64,000 nucleotides of DNA from Candidatus Aenigmatarchaeota archaeon (GTDB taxonomy: Archaea; Aenigmatarchaeota; Aenigmatarchaeia; QMZP01; JAFGSV01). The stretch spans positions 228,661-292,660 of the forward strand of contig JAFGFG010000009.1 in NCBI GenBank assembly GCA_016931255.1, written 5' to 3'. A program made the position numbers and the translations under genes. The notes under the pieces are model-generated. The model saw nothing but the letters and a program-made list of their open reading frames with translations. It did no database searches and was not told where the DNA came from. Positions 42,648-51,443 of this stretch are shown piece after piece; the stretch's first letter is position 1; every line of letters starts with the position of its first letter.

Positions 42648-43366
42648 TTGATTTCTATCACTTTGAGCCCGTCTTTCGTTATGTCTATAGGGTGTATAAG
42701 AGTGGAGTGATTGGTCCTCCTCATCTTTCGTATGGTGAGTGTCCTCTTGAATTCCTCTGCTACGGGAACGAACTCCATCTTTATGACTGTGTCGACTATG
42801 TATTCGATTATGCCCCCGCCTGAAAGCCCGCTGCTCTCCTCAGGCACCATTCCTGTGAAAACTGTTGTGATATTGGCTTCCTTGAGTGTCTCAACGAGCT
42901 GCATGAGGGCCGCCCTTGCCATGTATTCGTCTTTTATGAACATCTCTATGAAGGAAATGGAGTCTATGACAATCCTTTTTGCGTTTATCTCATTCACAGC
43001 TGATGAAATGGTGTCCGTTATGTTGTATATGTAGGATTTGACAAGCCTTGCCATGTCTTCCGCTGCTATTCCCTTTGTGGGGAGTTCCGGTTTTATGGAG
43101 ACGAACTTCAGCAGCTTCTTGGCTTCAATGGCCTCGAGATTCCAGCCGAACATGGCCTCTATGTCGTTCTTTACATCGACTTCCCTCTGCTCTGTTGTCA
43201 CGTAAACGCCAGGCTCCCCGCTGAGCGCACCCTTGTATATGAACGATGAAGCAAATATGGTCTTTCCTGTTCCCGTCTTTCCGACCAGAAGATTGCTGCT
43301 TCCGGGAAAGAAACCTCCTTCCATCTTGTCATCAAGCCCGTCGACGCCTGTCAGAATCCTGTCCAT
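42644..43366 (-). CDS. KaiC-like RecA-superfamily ATPase
   Basis: A 240-aa single-domain KaiC/RadA-type ATPase. Walker A is GKTGTGKT (29-36); Walker B is RIVIDSIS at about 130-137; TGVDGLDD at the N-terminus is typical of KaiC domains. Such proteins are often signalling ATPases in archaea; a target cannot be named. Coupled to a zinc ribbon gene downstream. Confidence 0.85.
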   Translation of the reverse strand: MDRILTGVDGLDDKMEGGFFPGSSNLLVGKTGTGKTIFASSFIYKGALSGEPGVYVTTEQREVDVKNDIEAMFGWNLEAIEAKKLLKFVSIKPELPTKGIAAEDMARLVKSYIYNITDTISSAVNEINAKRIVIDSISFIEMFIKDEYMARAALMQLVETLKEANITTVFTGMVPEESSGLSGGGIIEYIVDTVIKMEFVPVAEEFKRTLTIRKMRRTNHSTLIHPIDITKDGLKVIEIK

Positions 43367-43402
43367 GATAATTCTTTAATACAATCGCTTAAATTATTGT
43401 TT

Positions 43403-43996
43403 ATGGGCAGAAAACTGGTTGAGACCAAGAGAAGAATATTCCACCTGATTCTCGGACTTTTCATGGTCTTTCTCCTTGACCAGCACATTATAGGGGTTTA
43501 TCATCTCGTGGCTGTCACTCTCATTGGTTTTGCGCTGAGCTTTCTTCACAGGAAAAGGAAGATAGGCATAATCGAATGGATTCTCAGGCACTTCGGCAGG
43601 AAGACAGAGGAAGATTTTCCCGGAAAGGGAGCTTTCTTCCTTCTTGTCGGCATAATACTTGCTGTCTCGCTTTTTCCTGAGGACATAGCGCTGGCCTCCA
43701 TAGTCATACTTTCCATAGGAGATTCCATATCACCGCTTATAGGCACAAGATTCGGTAAAATAAAGCATCCTCTCAGCAGGGACAAGGTTCTTGATGCAAG
43801 CGCTGCGGGATTCTTTCTGGCTTTCATGGTGGCCACACTATTTGTTTCGCCTCTTGAGGCTTTCATAGCATCCTTCCTTTCGATGATGATAGAGTCAGTT
43901 GATTACGTGAAGGGCAGAAGGATTGAGGATAATGTGACCATACCTTTCATTGCAGGGCTTTCAATACTCGTTCTCAGGATATTCATCCTCACATGA
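43403..43996 (+). CDS. Dolichol/phytol-kinase-family CTP-dependent lipid kinase
   Basis: A 197-aa protein with about six membrane helices, of the SEC59/DGK1/phytol-kinase family. Landmarks are GDSISPLIGTRFGK (about 108-121), HPLSRDK and ESVDYVKGRRIEDNVTIP. It would phosphorylate a polyprenol or isoprenoid alcohol, probably with CTP. The start at 43403 follows a TATA-like TTAAATTATTG. Its end overlaps the convergent uppP by 8 bases; both fit lipid-carrier metabolism. Confidence 0.78.
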   Translation: MGRKLVETKRRIFHLILGLFMVFLLDQHIIGVYHLVAVTLIGFALSFLHRKRKIGIIEWILRHFGRKTEEDFPGKGAFFLLVGIILAVSLFPEDIALASIVILSIGDSISPLIGTRFGKIKHPLSRDKVLDASAAGFFLAFMVATLFVSPLEAFIASFLSMMIESVDYVKGRRIEDNVTIPFIAGLSILVLRIFILT

Positions 43997-44789
43997 ATAC
44001 AGCAAGAAGGCTGAGTACACCAAGGAAGATGCAGAAGTATCCGAAATTGACTTTCTGGGCAATCTTGAGCAGCGAGCCCAGTGTCAGGAGTCCCAGCAGG
44101 AACGATACGGAAACTGCTACAATCGAGAAGAAGTCAAACATGAATATGTTGTTCCCTGTGGCAATGAGCGCTATTTCAGCCATGAACACGGCTGGTATGC
44201 TCATAAGGAAGCTGAGCTTGAGCGCATATTCCGGGTCATGCTTCCTCAGCAGGAGGACCGATGTCGTGAGCCCTGACCTGCTGAGCCCGGGAAAGACAGA
44301 GAACGCCTGTGCAATCCCCGCTATGACAGCGTCAGAGAATCCGGGCCTTTCCGATATTATCTGGGAGTGCTTTATGGATTTCTGCATCACACCTGTCGCT
44401 ATGAGCAGGATGCCTATCAGTCCCATTGCTGCGCCGCCTGAGAATTCAAAGCTCTCAAGCATGAATAACACGAGAGGGACCGCCACTATTGCTGTTGTGA
44501 GCGTGGATATGACAAGGAATCTCGTCAGTCCGGGATAACCTTCTTTCTGGTTGGGATTCCTTATGTATGACGGAAGACCCCTCAGGATGTTCTTGATGTC
44601 ACTCCAGAAGTACAGCGTTGCTGCAAGAAGCGTTCCCGCATGAAGCCAGACTGAAACGAATATGGCTTCTGCAAGGCTTTTACCGAAGAAGTTTATCATT
44701 ACAAGTGACGATATGCCTTCACTGCTTACAGGAAGCCACTCAGTAAGCCCCTGTATAATCGCCAGAATTACAGCCTCGAGAAAATCCAT
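43989..44789 (-). CDS. uppP: Undecaprenyl-diphosphatase (UppP/BacA family)
   Basis: A 266-aa, eight-helix enzyme that recycles polyprenyl diphosphate carriers. GLTEWLPVSSEG (about 15-26) and PGLSRSGLT (about 165-173) are the two catalytic signatures. In an archaeon the carrier would be a dolichol-type lipid used for glycan assembly. Confidence 0.92.
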   Translation of the reverse strand: MDFLEAVILAIIQGLTEWLPVSSEGISSLVMINFFGKSLAEAIFVSVWLHAGTLLAATLYFWSDIKNILRGLPSYIRNPNQKEGYPGLTRFLVISTLTTAIVAVPLVLFMLESFEFSGGAAMGLIGILLIATGVMQKSIKHSQIISERPGFSDAVIAGIAQAFSVFPGLSRSGLTTSVLLLRKHDPEYALKLSFLMSIPAVFMAEIALIATGNNIFMFDFFSIVAVSVSFLLGLLTLGSLLKIAQKVNFGYFCIFLGVLSLLAVFM

Positions 44790-44821
44790 AGGAGTTATAT
44801 CGCATTTCTGCGCTTAAATGT

Positions 44822-46363
44822 CTACCTGAATATCTCGCCTTCTTCGCTTTGATGGCCATCGCTTATGGTGATTTCTAGTGTGCCGCTCTTCACAGCCAGA
44901 AGCACCCCTTCGGGTGTCACATAGTTGTTGTTTCCGAACTGGTCGCTGAAAACATAAACATCATAATCATTTCCGTTGATTGTTATGTTCTCCACGGATG
45001 AGACTTCCAGAGTCCTTACGATATCCATTCCAACATTCGGGCTGTACATCCTTGTTATGTAAGTGTTCTGTGAATCAAGGTCTGCTGCCCTGAAGAGCAG
45101 TGCCCAGTGGGATATCATGTTGTTGGCTATTATGAATGAATCATTGCTCACCGCAATTTTCCGCCTTTCGGTGCTGTTTCCATCCCTTTCTGTCTGCTCC
45201 ACGTAACTGTCAAAGAATTCGCAGGTTATCTGCTTCTTCCTCCCGTCCAGTGTTATAGTGCTGTTGTAGAATAATGGCCTTGCGTCAACAGTTGTGTAAA
45301 GCGTTCCCTCTATGACCATCTCGAAATCATCAGTTGAGAGATTCGTGAGCTCTTCTATGGCAAATGCATTCATTCCATTGTAAACAAGCCCGTTGGTGAA
45401 TTCGAATTCACTGGTTCCTATTACGCTGTCATTCATTATGAAGTCGTATTTCCCGGAGAAGCCGTCAAATGTCACAGGTCGTCTTTCCAGCTGGGATGCA
45501 GTCGCAGGCTGCGCGAGGTAGAATGCAGCTGACACAGAGAGAAGGACAACGATTACTACGAACATGGCGGCCCTGAAGTCAGACGCTTTCTTTCTGGGAT
45601 TCTTCCCGAATGAATTCCTGATGAGATAAAGCCCTGCAAGTGCCATGAGTCCCATAGCCATTACGAAGGACTCTATTGCAAAGATGCCTTCAACTGTTGA
45701 TGTCCCGTAGGTCATCGTCAGGAAAGGAAGCATGCCGTCGAGAACTGTCTTGAAAAGGAAAGATACTATGAAGTATCTCACCTTCCCGGTTTTCAGCGAC
45801 TGTACGACCAGCACCGAGCAGAATACATGCACAGCCATTGTGAATATCCTTTCTATGACAGGCGATGCCGCAACTATGACCGGAAGGGAAAGCTGCTGAA
45901 GCAAAGCGGCCTTCTGCGCTGCTGTCAACAGTTCCAGAATCTGCGGGAACGCGATAATGACGGAAACGTTCATGAATGACGACATGCCTATAAGGAATGC
46001 CTCAACTGCCCCGAATCCTATTCCGAATGCAATTGCCTGGTTAAAAGTCATGGACCTGAGCTTTGCCCTGATAACTATGAAATAGCTGAATCCGGATTCA
46101 AAGATGCCTGTCCTCAGGCCGACATACGCGCCTGTTATTATGGCCATTCCCAGAGCGGTGTAGATTCCGGAGAGCCAGCTGACAAGGAGCGGTGTAACTG
46201 TGAGGTCCATTGCAATTTTCAGTGCAATCGCGATGAACCATGAACCAGCGCCAAGAGCAAATAATCTCCATGACGTAAGCGTCCTGTATCGCCACCAGAA
46301 CACAGGAACCGCTGCTGCAATCATCATTCCGATACCACTGAGAAGGAAAACGGGGTTTATCAT
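44822..46363 (-). CDS. YhfC-like multi-pass membrane protein with extracytoplasmic domain
   Basis: A 513-aa protein. Residues 1-270 contain about eight membrane helices and resemble the YhfC family of putative intramembrane metalloproteases, with a FGIGFGAVEAFLIG segment where the family carries its conserved G-x-E motif. A ninth helix (about 265-285) leads to a beta-rich extracytoplasmic domain (about 295-500) with several N-glycosylation-type sequons. The linkage of the two parts looks unusual. Protease activity is uncertain. Confidence 0.6.
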   Translation of the reverse strand: MINPVFLLSGIGMMIAAAVPVFWWRYRTLTSWRLFALGAGSWFIAIALKIAMDLTVTPLLVSWLSGIYTALGMAIITGAYVGLRTGIFESGFSYFIVIRAKLRSMTFNQAIAFGIGFGAVEAFLIGMSSFMNVSVIIAFPQILELLTAAQKAALLQQLSLPVIVAASPVIERIFTMAVHVFCSVLVVQSLKTGKVRYFIVSFLFKTVLDGMLPFLTMTYGTSTVEGIFAIESFVMAMGLMALAGLYLIRNSFGKNPRKKASDFRAAMFVVIVVLLSVSAAFYLAQPATASQLERRPVTFDGFSGKYDFIMNDSVIGTSEFEFTNGLVYNGMNAFAIEELTNLSTDDFEMVIEGTLYTTVDARPLFYNSTITLDGRKKQITCEFFDSYVEQTERDGNSTERRKIAVSNDSFIIANNMISHWALLFRAADLDSQNTYITRMYSPNVGMDIVRTLEVSSVENITINGNDYDVYVFSDQFGNNNYVTPEGVLLAVKSGTLEITISDGHQSEEGEIFR

Positions 46364-46386
46364 AAATTTCTATATGCTTCAAAGAA

Positions 46387-47574
46387 TTAAATAAGGTGCC
46401 TTGCGAGCTTGGCAAGCGCAGGCTTCTTCATGAGAATCTTCGCCATTGAGAGCATCTTACTACCACGTGTAAGGCCTATTGCCATGTCGCTTGTGAGTGA
46501 TTCTGAAACCATGTTCAGGTCATTGTCCGACAGCTTCTCGAAAACATGCCTGAGTTTCTCGACCTTCTTGAGCTTGTCACCTCTTTCGTTCCACCATATT
46601 CTGTTGTATTCGGACAGCTTCTTCGCTGAAAGGTCGTTCTCCTTTATGGCCTTGTCCATCACCCTTGCAGCCATTTCACCGGCCATCGTGGCCTCCTTCA
46701 TTCCCCCGCCGTGTATCGGATTGACCTGATGCGCTGCGTCGCCGACTACCATGAAACCATCCAGGACCATGTTCTCAAGGAATCCGCCGACAGGTATTCC
46801 CCCGCTGTTGGCCTCGATTATGCTTGACTGGCCGAATATCTCCGGATGGGAAGCTATGAACTTGTCGAGATAGTACTTGGCTGACTTATCGGCCATTGCT
46901 GTTCCTATACCCACATTGCCGACATCCTTCCCTTTCGGGAAAATCCAGAGGTATCCCCTCGGGGCTATGTCATTCCCGAAGTAGAGGATAATTCTCCTGT
47001 CCGTCTCCAGTTTCAGGTTCGACATCTCGTACTGATATCCTGAGTCAACATTAACGAGCTTGTTCGTGGTATTGAGGCCGGCCTTCCTTGATATGGTTGA
47101 TTCAACGCCGTCTGCTGCCACGACAATCTTTGCCCTTATCTCACGTTCTTCCTCGCCGCCTATGGTCGCTTTTACACCGACAATCTGATTACCCTCTTTA
47201 AGCACTTCCGTGACTTCGGAATGGGCAACGACAGTCGCACCGGCTCTTGAGGCCCTCACAGCGAGCCATTTGTCAAACATCTTTCTTTCAATAACGTATC
47301 CTCCGTCAGCACCAAGGTCAACGAGGACGCGGTTTCCGTTGGGCGCATAAAGTGTGGCTCCCTCTATTTCCTGAGCTATGCAGTTCTTTGGAAGCTCGCC
47401 GAGAATCCTTATTGTGTTCATCGTAAGACCCTCTCCGCATCTCTTAGGTGAACCAATCTCCTGCCTTTTCTCAAGAAGAAGAGCTGAGTATCCCATCTCA
47501 GCCATGGTCTTGGCAACGCTCGAGCCCCCCGGCCCGGCGCCTACTATGACAACATCGTATTTGTCCTTAATCAT
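46387..47574 (-). CDS. Geranylgeranyl reductase family protein
   Basis: A 395-aa flavoprotein that saturates the double bonds of archaeal geranylgeranyl lipids. FAD-binding VGAGPGGSSVA (11-21), the ADGVES motif near 154 and GDAAHQVNPIHGGGMKEA (about 277-294) are diagnostic. ATGA overlap with the ferredoxin gene upstream, its likely electron donor. Confidence 0.92.
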   Translation of the reverse strand: MIKDKYDVVIVGAGPGGSSVAKTMAEMGYSALLLEKRQEIGSPKRCGEGLTMNTIRILGELPKNCIAQEIEGATLYAPNGNRVLVDLGADGGYVIERKMFDKWLAVRASRAGATVVAHSEVTEVLKEGNQIVGVKATIGGEEEREIRAKIVVAADGVESTISRKAGLNTTNKLVNVDSGYQYEMSNLKLETDRRIILYFGNDIAPRGYLWIFPKGKDVGNVGIGTAMADKSAKYYLDKFIASHPEIFGQSSIIEANSGGIPVGGFLENMVLDGFMVVGDAAHQVNPIHGGGMKEATMAGEMAARVMDKAIKENDLSAKKLSEYNRIWWNERGDKLKKVEKLRHVFEKLSDNDLNMVSESLTSDMAIGLTRGSKMLSMAKILMKKPALAKLARHLI

Positions 47575-47747
47575 TTCTTCACCTCAATTGCCCTTGAGGG
47601 ACATACCCTTTCGCATATTCCGCAAAGGGTGCACTTCTTCATGTCGTTTTTGAGTCCGTCTTCCCTGAGGTCGAGAGCCAGCTCAGGACATACTGAGACG
47701 CATGCTCCGCACCTGAGACATTTCTGTTTGTCAATTTTCCAAGCCAT
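47571..47747 (-). CDS. 2[4Fe-4S] ferredoxin
   Basis: A 58-aa ferredoxin with two clusters: C10-x2-C13-x2-C16-x3-C20 and C39-x2-C42-x2-C45-x3-C49. Start at 47747 (MAWKIDK). Overlap with the geranylgeranyl reductase points to a dedicated reductant pair. TATA-like AATATAAAAG on the minus strand lies about 50 nt upstream. Confidence 0.93.
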   Translation of the reverse strand: MAWKIDKQKCLRCGACVSVCPELALDLREDGLKNDMKKCTLCGICERVCPSRAIEVKK

Positions 47748-47803
47748 TGTATCACACATTAACTGAAATAATAGATAGATATGTGTCCGTGACTTTTATA
47801 TTT

Positions 47804-47908
47804 TTATGAATTTAGAGGCGTCCTTAAAAAATCATGTGAAGCGCATTCCCCGGATTCCCGGTATACTGAATCGTCAGAACATGCGCCGCAGCCGCTGCAT
47901 GTATTCAT
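47804..47908 (-). CDS. Possible 34-aa cysteine-rich micro-protein
   Basis: Minus-strand ORF beginning MNTCSGCGACSDDS, with four cysteines, three of them in CxxCxxC. It lies upstream of the ferredoxin gene in the same direction. No SD and no convincing promoter of its own, so it may be chance. An inverted repeat GCGCAT/ATGCGC falls inside it. Confidence 0.25.
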   Translation of the reverse strand: MNTCSGCGACSDDSVYRESGECASHDFLRTPLNS

Positions 47909-47937
47909 GATTTAAAACTTTCCATCTGAATATCATT

Positions 47938-48579
47938 ATGTTCAGCATAGCCGACAGGCAGAAGATAACATCTCAGCTTTCCGTTACGTCGAATGCCAAC
48001 CTGATTTATGTTTCTGAGACTTTCAAGGACTATGTTAATTCCAGTTTCCGCGGGGAGGACTTGGCTAATCCAGACTATGCTATGTTCTCAAGGGATGGCG
48101 AGCCGATGAGCTTCGTGGTCAGTGACGCATGCGTTTACGGCGTTAGTGGCAGGCTCTTCAAAACATCTCCAGACAGATACCATGTAAGATGGGTGCAGAA
48201 TCCTGACGGGTTCAGGCGTGGTGAAAATGGCTGGGAAGCGCTTATCGGAGAAGAAAGTCTTGTCATTGACGCATACATTCCAAAAGCGGGCTATGTTGAA
48301 TTTACGAATGACGGCCTTTATAGAGAGCTTACAGGCATCCCGTTCTCCACAGTCCAGGACAGGCTGAAAGCACTCGAATCATGGACAACACGGGGCTTCG
48401 ACAGGGAAATAGTAGATAAGATGGTTTCATACTTCATGGCAGGCGACAACTATCCTGAGGCCATGTGCGTGGGAAAATGGTCAGGCGCGAGGAAAGACAG
48501 CGGCCCCTATGAAATAGACGTCAATCTGAATCCTGGGTTCGCAGGCCAGCATATGGGCGCCCTCATTCAGAAACTGTGA
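47938..48579 (+). CDS. 213-aa protein of unknown function
   Basis: A soluble alpha/beta protein without recognised motifs (MFSIADRQKITSQL..., RYHVRWVQNPDGFRRG, SVQDRLKALESWTT-like helix). TATA-like TTTAAAAC 28 nt before the ATG suggests a leaderless mRNA. The C-terminus NLNPGFAGQHMGALIQ is glycine-rich. Context (next to GGR/ferredoxin and a basic protein) gives no clue. Confidence 0.6.
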   Translation: MFSIADRQKITSQLSVTSNANLIYVSETFKDYVNSSFRGEDLANPDYAMFSRDGEPMSFVVSDACVYGVSGRLFKTSPDRYHVRWVQNPDGFRRGENGWEALIGEESLVIDAYIPKAGYVEFTNDGLYRELTGIPFSTVQDRLKALESWTTRGFDREIVDKMVSYFMAGDNYPEAMCVGKWSGARKDSGPYEIDVNLNPGFAGQHMGALIQKL

Positions 48580-48582
48580 TTT

Positions 48583-48915
48583 TTACAGTCTTGCGGCTCT
48601 CTTCTCAGCTGTCTTCTTTTTCGACTTCCTGACTTCTGATTTCTTGGGCTTCTTAGTTACGAGCGGATTCTTTGAAGTCCTCTTCATTTTTGTTGCTTTT
48701 TTTGCAAGTGTTCTTTGCTTCAGCCTTGGCATGCTTTTTACATGAGCTTTTATTTTCACTTTTTTGCCGCCGACAGTTTTCATGTACTCATTCACCTTGT
48801 GGAATTTCCTCTTGGGCTTCTTGGCAGAAGACTTCCGTATCTTTCTCACAACCGACCTTTTCAGGTTCCTTCTTCCGGATTTTTTTGCAGCTTTCGTGCT
48901 TTTCCTTCCAAGCAT
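48583..48915 (-). CDS. Very basic 110-aa protein of unknown function
   Basis: A Lys/Arg-rich protein with a short ordered segment, FHKVNEYMKTVGGKKVKIKAH-like (about 39-60), between two disordered basic arms, suggesting nucleic-acid binding. The frame is open upstream across the tRNA-Leu gene; that part is not coding, and I start at the ATG at 48915 (MLGRKSTKAAKK). Confidence 0.6.
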   Translation of the reverse strand: MLGRKSTKAAKKSGRRNLKRSVVRKIRKSSAKKPKRKFHKVNEYMKTVGGKKVKIKAHVKSMPRLKQRTLAKKATKMKRTSKNPLVTKKPKKSEVRKSKKKTAEKRAARL

Positions 48916-48970
48916 TAACAGCTTTTGGTTTTGTTTTTTAAAAATGCGGTGTAAAATAATTAGATACCAG

Positions 48971-49118
48971 GCGGGGGTACCCGAGCGGTCTAAGGGGCTA
49001 GGTTCAGGGCCTAGTGGCTTAGTGCCTTCGCAGGTTCGAATGCACCTTTTGCACATGTAAACGTGCAAAACGCGCCCGAAAATAAGCTGGCGCAGTGCCG
49101 AATATCCTGCCCTCCGCA
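48971..49118 (+). tRNA. trnL: tRNA-Leu (CAG) split by a T-loop intron
   Basis: Exons 48971-49040 and 49105-49118 give an 84-nt tRNA. Acceptor GCGGGGG/CCTCCGC (one G-T), discriminator A at 49118, anticodon loop TTCAGGG in stem CTAGG/CCTAG, anticodon CAG. The variable arm GGC-TTAGT-GCC is as in leucine tRNAs. The T stem GCAGG/CCTGC closes only after removing 64 nt, placing the intron between positions 59 and 60. AT-rich promoter TTTTTTAAAAATG about 30 nt upstream; repeat R4 follows. Confidence 0.93.
49041..49104 (+). other. 64-nt tRNA intron with a perfect bulge-helix-bulge
   Basis: Outer helix GCAGG/CCTGC (T stem). Central 4-bp helix TTCG (49035-49038)/CGAA (49099-49102). Three-nt bulges AAT (49039-49041) and TAT (49103-49105), each cut after the second base. 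Inner helix GCAC (49042-49045)/GTGC (49095-49098). Inside are two hairpins: TTTTGCAC/GTGCAAAA and GCGCC/GGCGC. This is the archaeal tRNA-splicing endonuclease substrate at a noncanonical site. Confidence 0.9.
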
Positions 49119-49120
49119 TT

Positions 49121-49152
49121 GAACCTTTTTAGAAAAAATGTTCACGAAAAAA
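49121..49152 (+). repeat. Hairpin repeat R4 (3' of tRNA-Leu)
   Basis: GAACC, T5, AG, A6, T, GTTC, then ACGAAAAAA. It begins two bases after the tRNA 3' end and matches R3 almost base for base. Confidence 0.6.
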
Positions 49153-49208
49153 CGAACGATTTCATCGTTTTCCGGGAGCGCTTTTCCCTGTCTCGGACAG
49201 AAAGGGGT

Positions 49209-50309
49209 TCACTCGTAGCGTATGGCTTCTATTGGATGGAGCTTTGCCGCCTGCCTTGCGGGTACATATCCTGACACAGCGCCTATGAAAACTGCAAATA
49301 ATATTCCCTGCGCTATCAGCCTTGGTGTTATCAGCGCCATCGGCTGTAAGAGTATGGAATTGATGAACTCTACAGCGCAATAGCTTATCAGTATTCCTGC
49401 TATGGCACCGGATACGCTTATGGTTATCGACTCAAAGAGCACGGACATCAGTATATACCTGCTGGTGGCCCCGAGCGCTTTCATTGTACCTATCTGGCGT
49501 TTTCTCTCCCTCACGGAGATTATCATTACGTTCATTATCACAATACCGGACACGAGGGCTGCTATGCTTCCGAGGGCGAATGTCATCATGTTGAGCTGGT
49601 CGAGCGTTTCATTCGCAGTGTTCGCAAGGCTTTTGTCTGTCGCTGCTGAAAGTTCATCGAACTCGTCGTTTATGGCCTGCTCGATTATATCCGCGTCCGC
49701 AGCTGATGACGGCTTTATCATCATTATCGAGATTATGTCTTCTTTGCCTTCCAGTTCCTGAAGGACTTCGATGTCCATGTGTATGCCGTTGTCTATATCG
49801 CTGTCCCCGGACTCCTCAAGTATGCCGACAATCTCGAATTCCCTTTTATTGAATTCTATGGTGTCTCCCGGTGTATAGTCGTTGTTTTCAGCATAGTCGT
49901 GGCCTATCACTATCTCATCCGCACCTGGATTCAGTTCCCTTCCCTGGTCAATATCTATGTTCACTGCAAAGATTTCTTCCCCGTTTGGATTGATGCCTGT
50001 TATGCTTTCACCGCTTATGGTCGCGAAAAGCAGAGGACTGACTAATTCAACTCCTGCCAGGCCTTCGATGTCATCCACGAGCGCATAGTCTATCTCGCTT
50101 CTCATGAAAGCGTACTGGGCTATGTCGGCTTCTCTTACTGTTACAAGCCCTGAGGTTATCGACAGCTGGTCGTTGACGTAATATGTTATGCCCTCGGAGA
50201 AGGATGAAATGCTTGTCACCAGCATAATTCCTATCATGACACCGAGTGCAGTAAGGAGTGTCCTGACCTTGTGCCTTTCCAATTCCCTGAAAATCATCTC
50301 CCACATCAT
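49209..50309 (-). CDS. MacB/FtsX-type ABC transporter permease (second)
   Basis: A 366-aa permease: one N-terminal helix (about 16-35), a large extracytoplasmic domain (about 36-240), then three helices (about 245-270, 292-320, 330-352), and a C-terminal PARQAAKLHPIEAIRYE, the family's coupling end. Part of an exporter of lipids, lipoproteins or peptides. One base separates it from the first permease. Confidence 0.9.
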   Translation of the reverse strand: MMWEMIFRELERHKVRTLLTALGVMIGIMLVTSISSFSEGITYYVNDQLSITSGLVTVREADIAQYAFMRSEIDYALVDDIEGLAGVELVSPLLFATISGESITGINPNGEEIFAVNIDIDQGRELNPGADEIVIGHDYAENNDYTPGDTIEFNKREFEIVGILEESGDSDIDNGIHMDIEVLQELEGKEDIISIMMIKPSSAADADIIEQAINDEFDELSAATDKSLANTANETLDQLNMMTFALGSIAALVSGIVIMNVMIISVRERKRQIGTMKALGATSRYILMSVLFESITISVSGAIAGILISYCAVEFINSILLQPMALITPRLIAQGILFAVFIGAVSGYVPARQAAKLHPIEAIRYE

Positions 50310-50310
50310 G

Positions 50311-51438
50311 TCAATTGCCTCTTATTGCCTTTATCGGGTCTGTCCTGACGGCTATGCGTGCGGGGTAAAGGCTTGCGAGCATTGTAAGTATGACACCGTA
50401 CATCACAGCGCCTATTGCCAGTTCCGGTGTTATGAGAGCGAGGCTGGCTCCTCCCAGCAGGACGTTGTTTATCATGTCAACAAAGAAGAATGATACCACC
50501 AGTGCCAACAGGCTGCTGGCAAGAGAAATGACCAAACCCTCTTCAAGAATCTGTATGAGTATTGTTCTCCCGTAAGCTCCTGTGGCCTTCATTATGCCTA
50601 TCTGCTGCCTTCTTTCCACTACAGATGTGTACATGGTTATTATTATCCCTATTGCAGCTACCAGCGATGTGATGAAGCCGATGCCGAATGTCATGATGTT
50701 CAGCGTTCCTGTCATCTCTTCCATCATCGAGAGCGCATCCTCCATCGTCATGGCGTCCAGGTCTTCATGCTCGTCCTCTATCATACTCTTTATGCTGTCG
50801 ACCATCGATATGTCAACCGGCTCCAGCATTATCTGTGTTGCACCCCTGTCTGCTTCGTATATCTCGTTGGCATATTCATAAGGCACCAGTACCACGAGAT
50901 CATAGCTTCCCGACTCCCCTTCGAAAATGCCGACTACTTCCACTTCCTTCTTGTTAAGCAGTATGGTATCACCGACTGTTACGTCAAATGAGTTCGCGAC
51001 GATTTTCCCGAGTACAGCTCCTTTCTCGTCGTTGTCAGGCCACATGCCTTCTTCGAATTCCAGACCTTCTACGCCGAACATGTCCATATCGTCAATGTCA
51101 ATACCATCAACCTCGAACATTCCTCCGATTTGCCTTGATATGACAGGGACAGCCCTTTTGATTCCGGGTATCTTACTTATCTCGGCTACCTCCTCTGCTG
51201 ATATATCCTCGATTGACTGACTGCCCGGAGGACCTGACATATCGCTCATGTCAAAATGCTTCATGACGAATATGGTGTCAGCTCCTATGGAACCAGTCGT
51301 AGAAGTGACGAGTTCGTTCAGTCCTGTGGATATCGAACCCAGCGATACTATCGCGGTTATGGCTATGAATATACCCATGGCTGTAAGGATAGTTCTGGTC
51401 CTGTGGCTTGCAAGTTCCCTAACGGCTATGTCAAACAT
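50311..51438 (-). CDS. MacB/FtsX-type ABC transporter permease (first)
   Basis: A 375-aa paralogue of the next permease, with the same four-helix plan. It starts MFDIAVRELASHRTRTILTA and ends PARIAVRTDPIKAIRGN. The extracytoplasmic domain (about 35-250) is Asp/Met-rich (IDIDDMDMFG). The two permeases probably form a heterodimer driven by the ATPase upstream. Confidence 0.9.
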   Translation of the reverse strand: MFDIAVRELASHRTRTILTAMGIFIAITAIVSLGSISTGLNELVTSTTGSIGADTIFVMKHFDMSDMSGPPGSQSIEDISAEEVAEISKIPGIKRAVPVISRQIGGMFEVDGIDIDDMDMFGVEGLEFEEGMWPDNDEKGAVLGKIVANSFDVTVGDTILLNKKEVEVVGIFEGESGSYDLVVLVPYEYANEIYEADRGATQIMLEPVDISMVDSIKSMIEDEHEDLDAMTMEDALSMMEEMTGTLNIMTFGIGFITSLVAAIGIIITMYTSVVERRQQIGIMKATGAYGRTILIQILEEGLVISLASSLLALVVSFFFVDMINNVLLGGASLALITPELAIGAVMYGVILTMLASLYPARIAVRTDPIKAIRGN

Positions 51439-51443
51439 AAATA

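Noticed and set aside
48971..49118. Reading the tRNA-Leu as a broken pseudogene
   Set aside because: A perfect bulge-helix-bulge explains the interruption and the spliced tRNA is complete in every arm.
48916..49119. N-terminal extension of the basic-protein frame
   Set aside because: It lies on the reverse strand of the tRNA-Leu gene; the ATG at 48915 gives a uniform basic protein.
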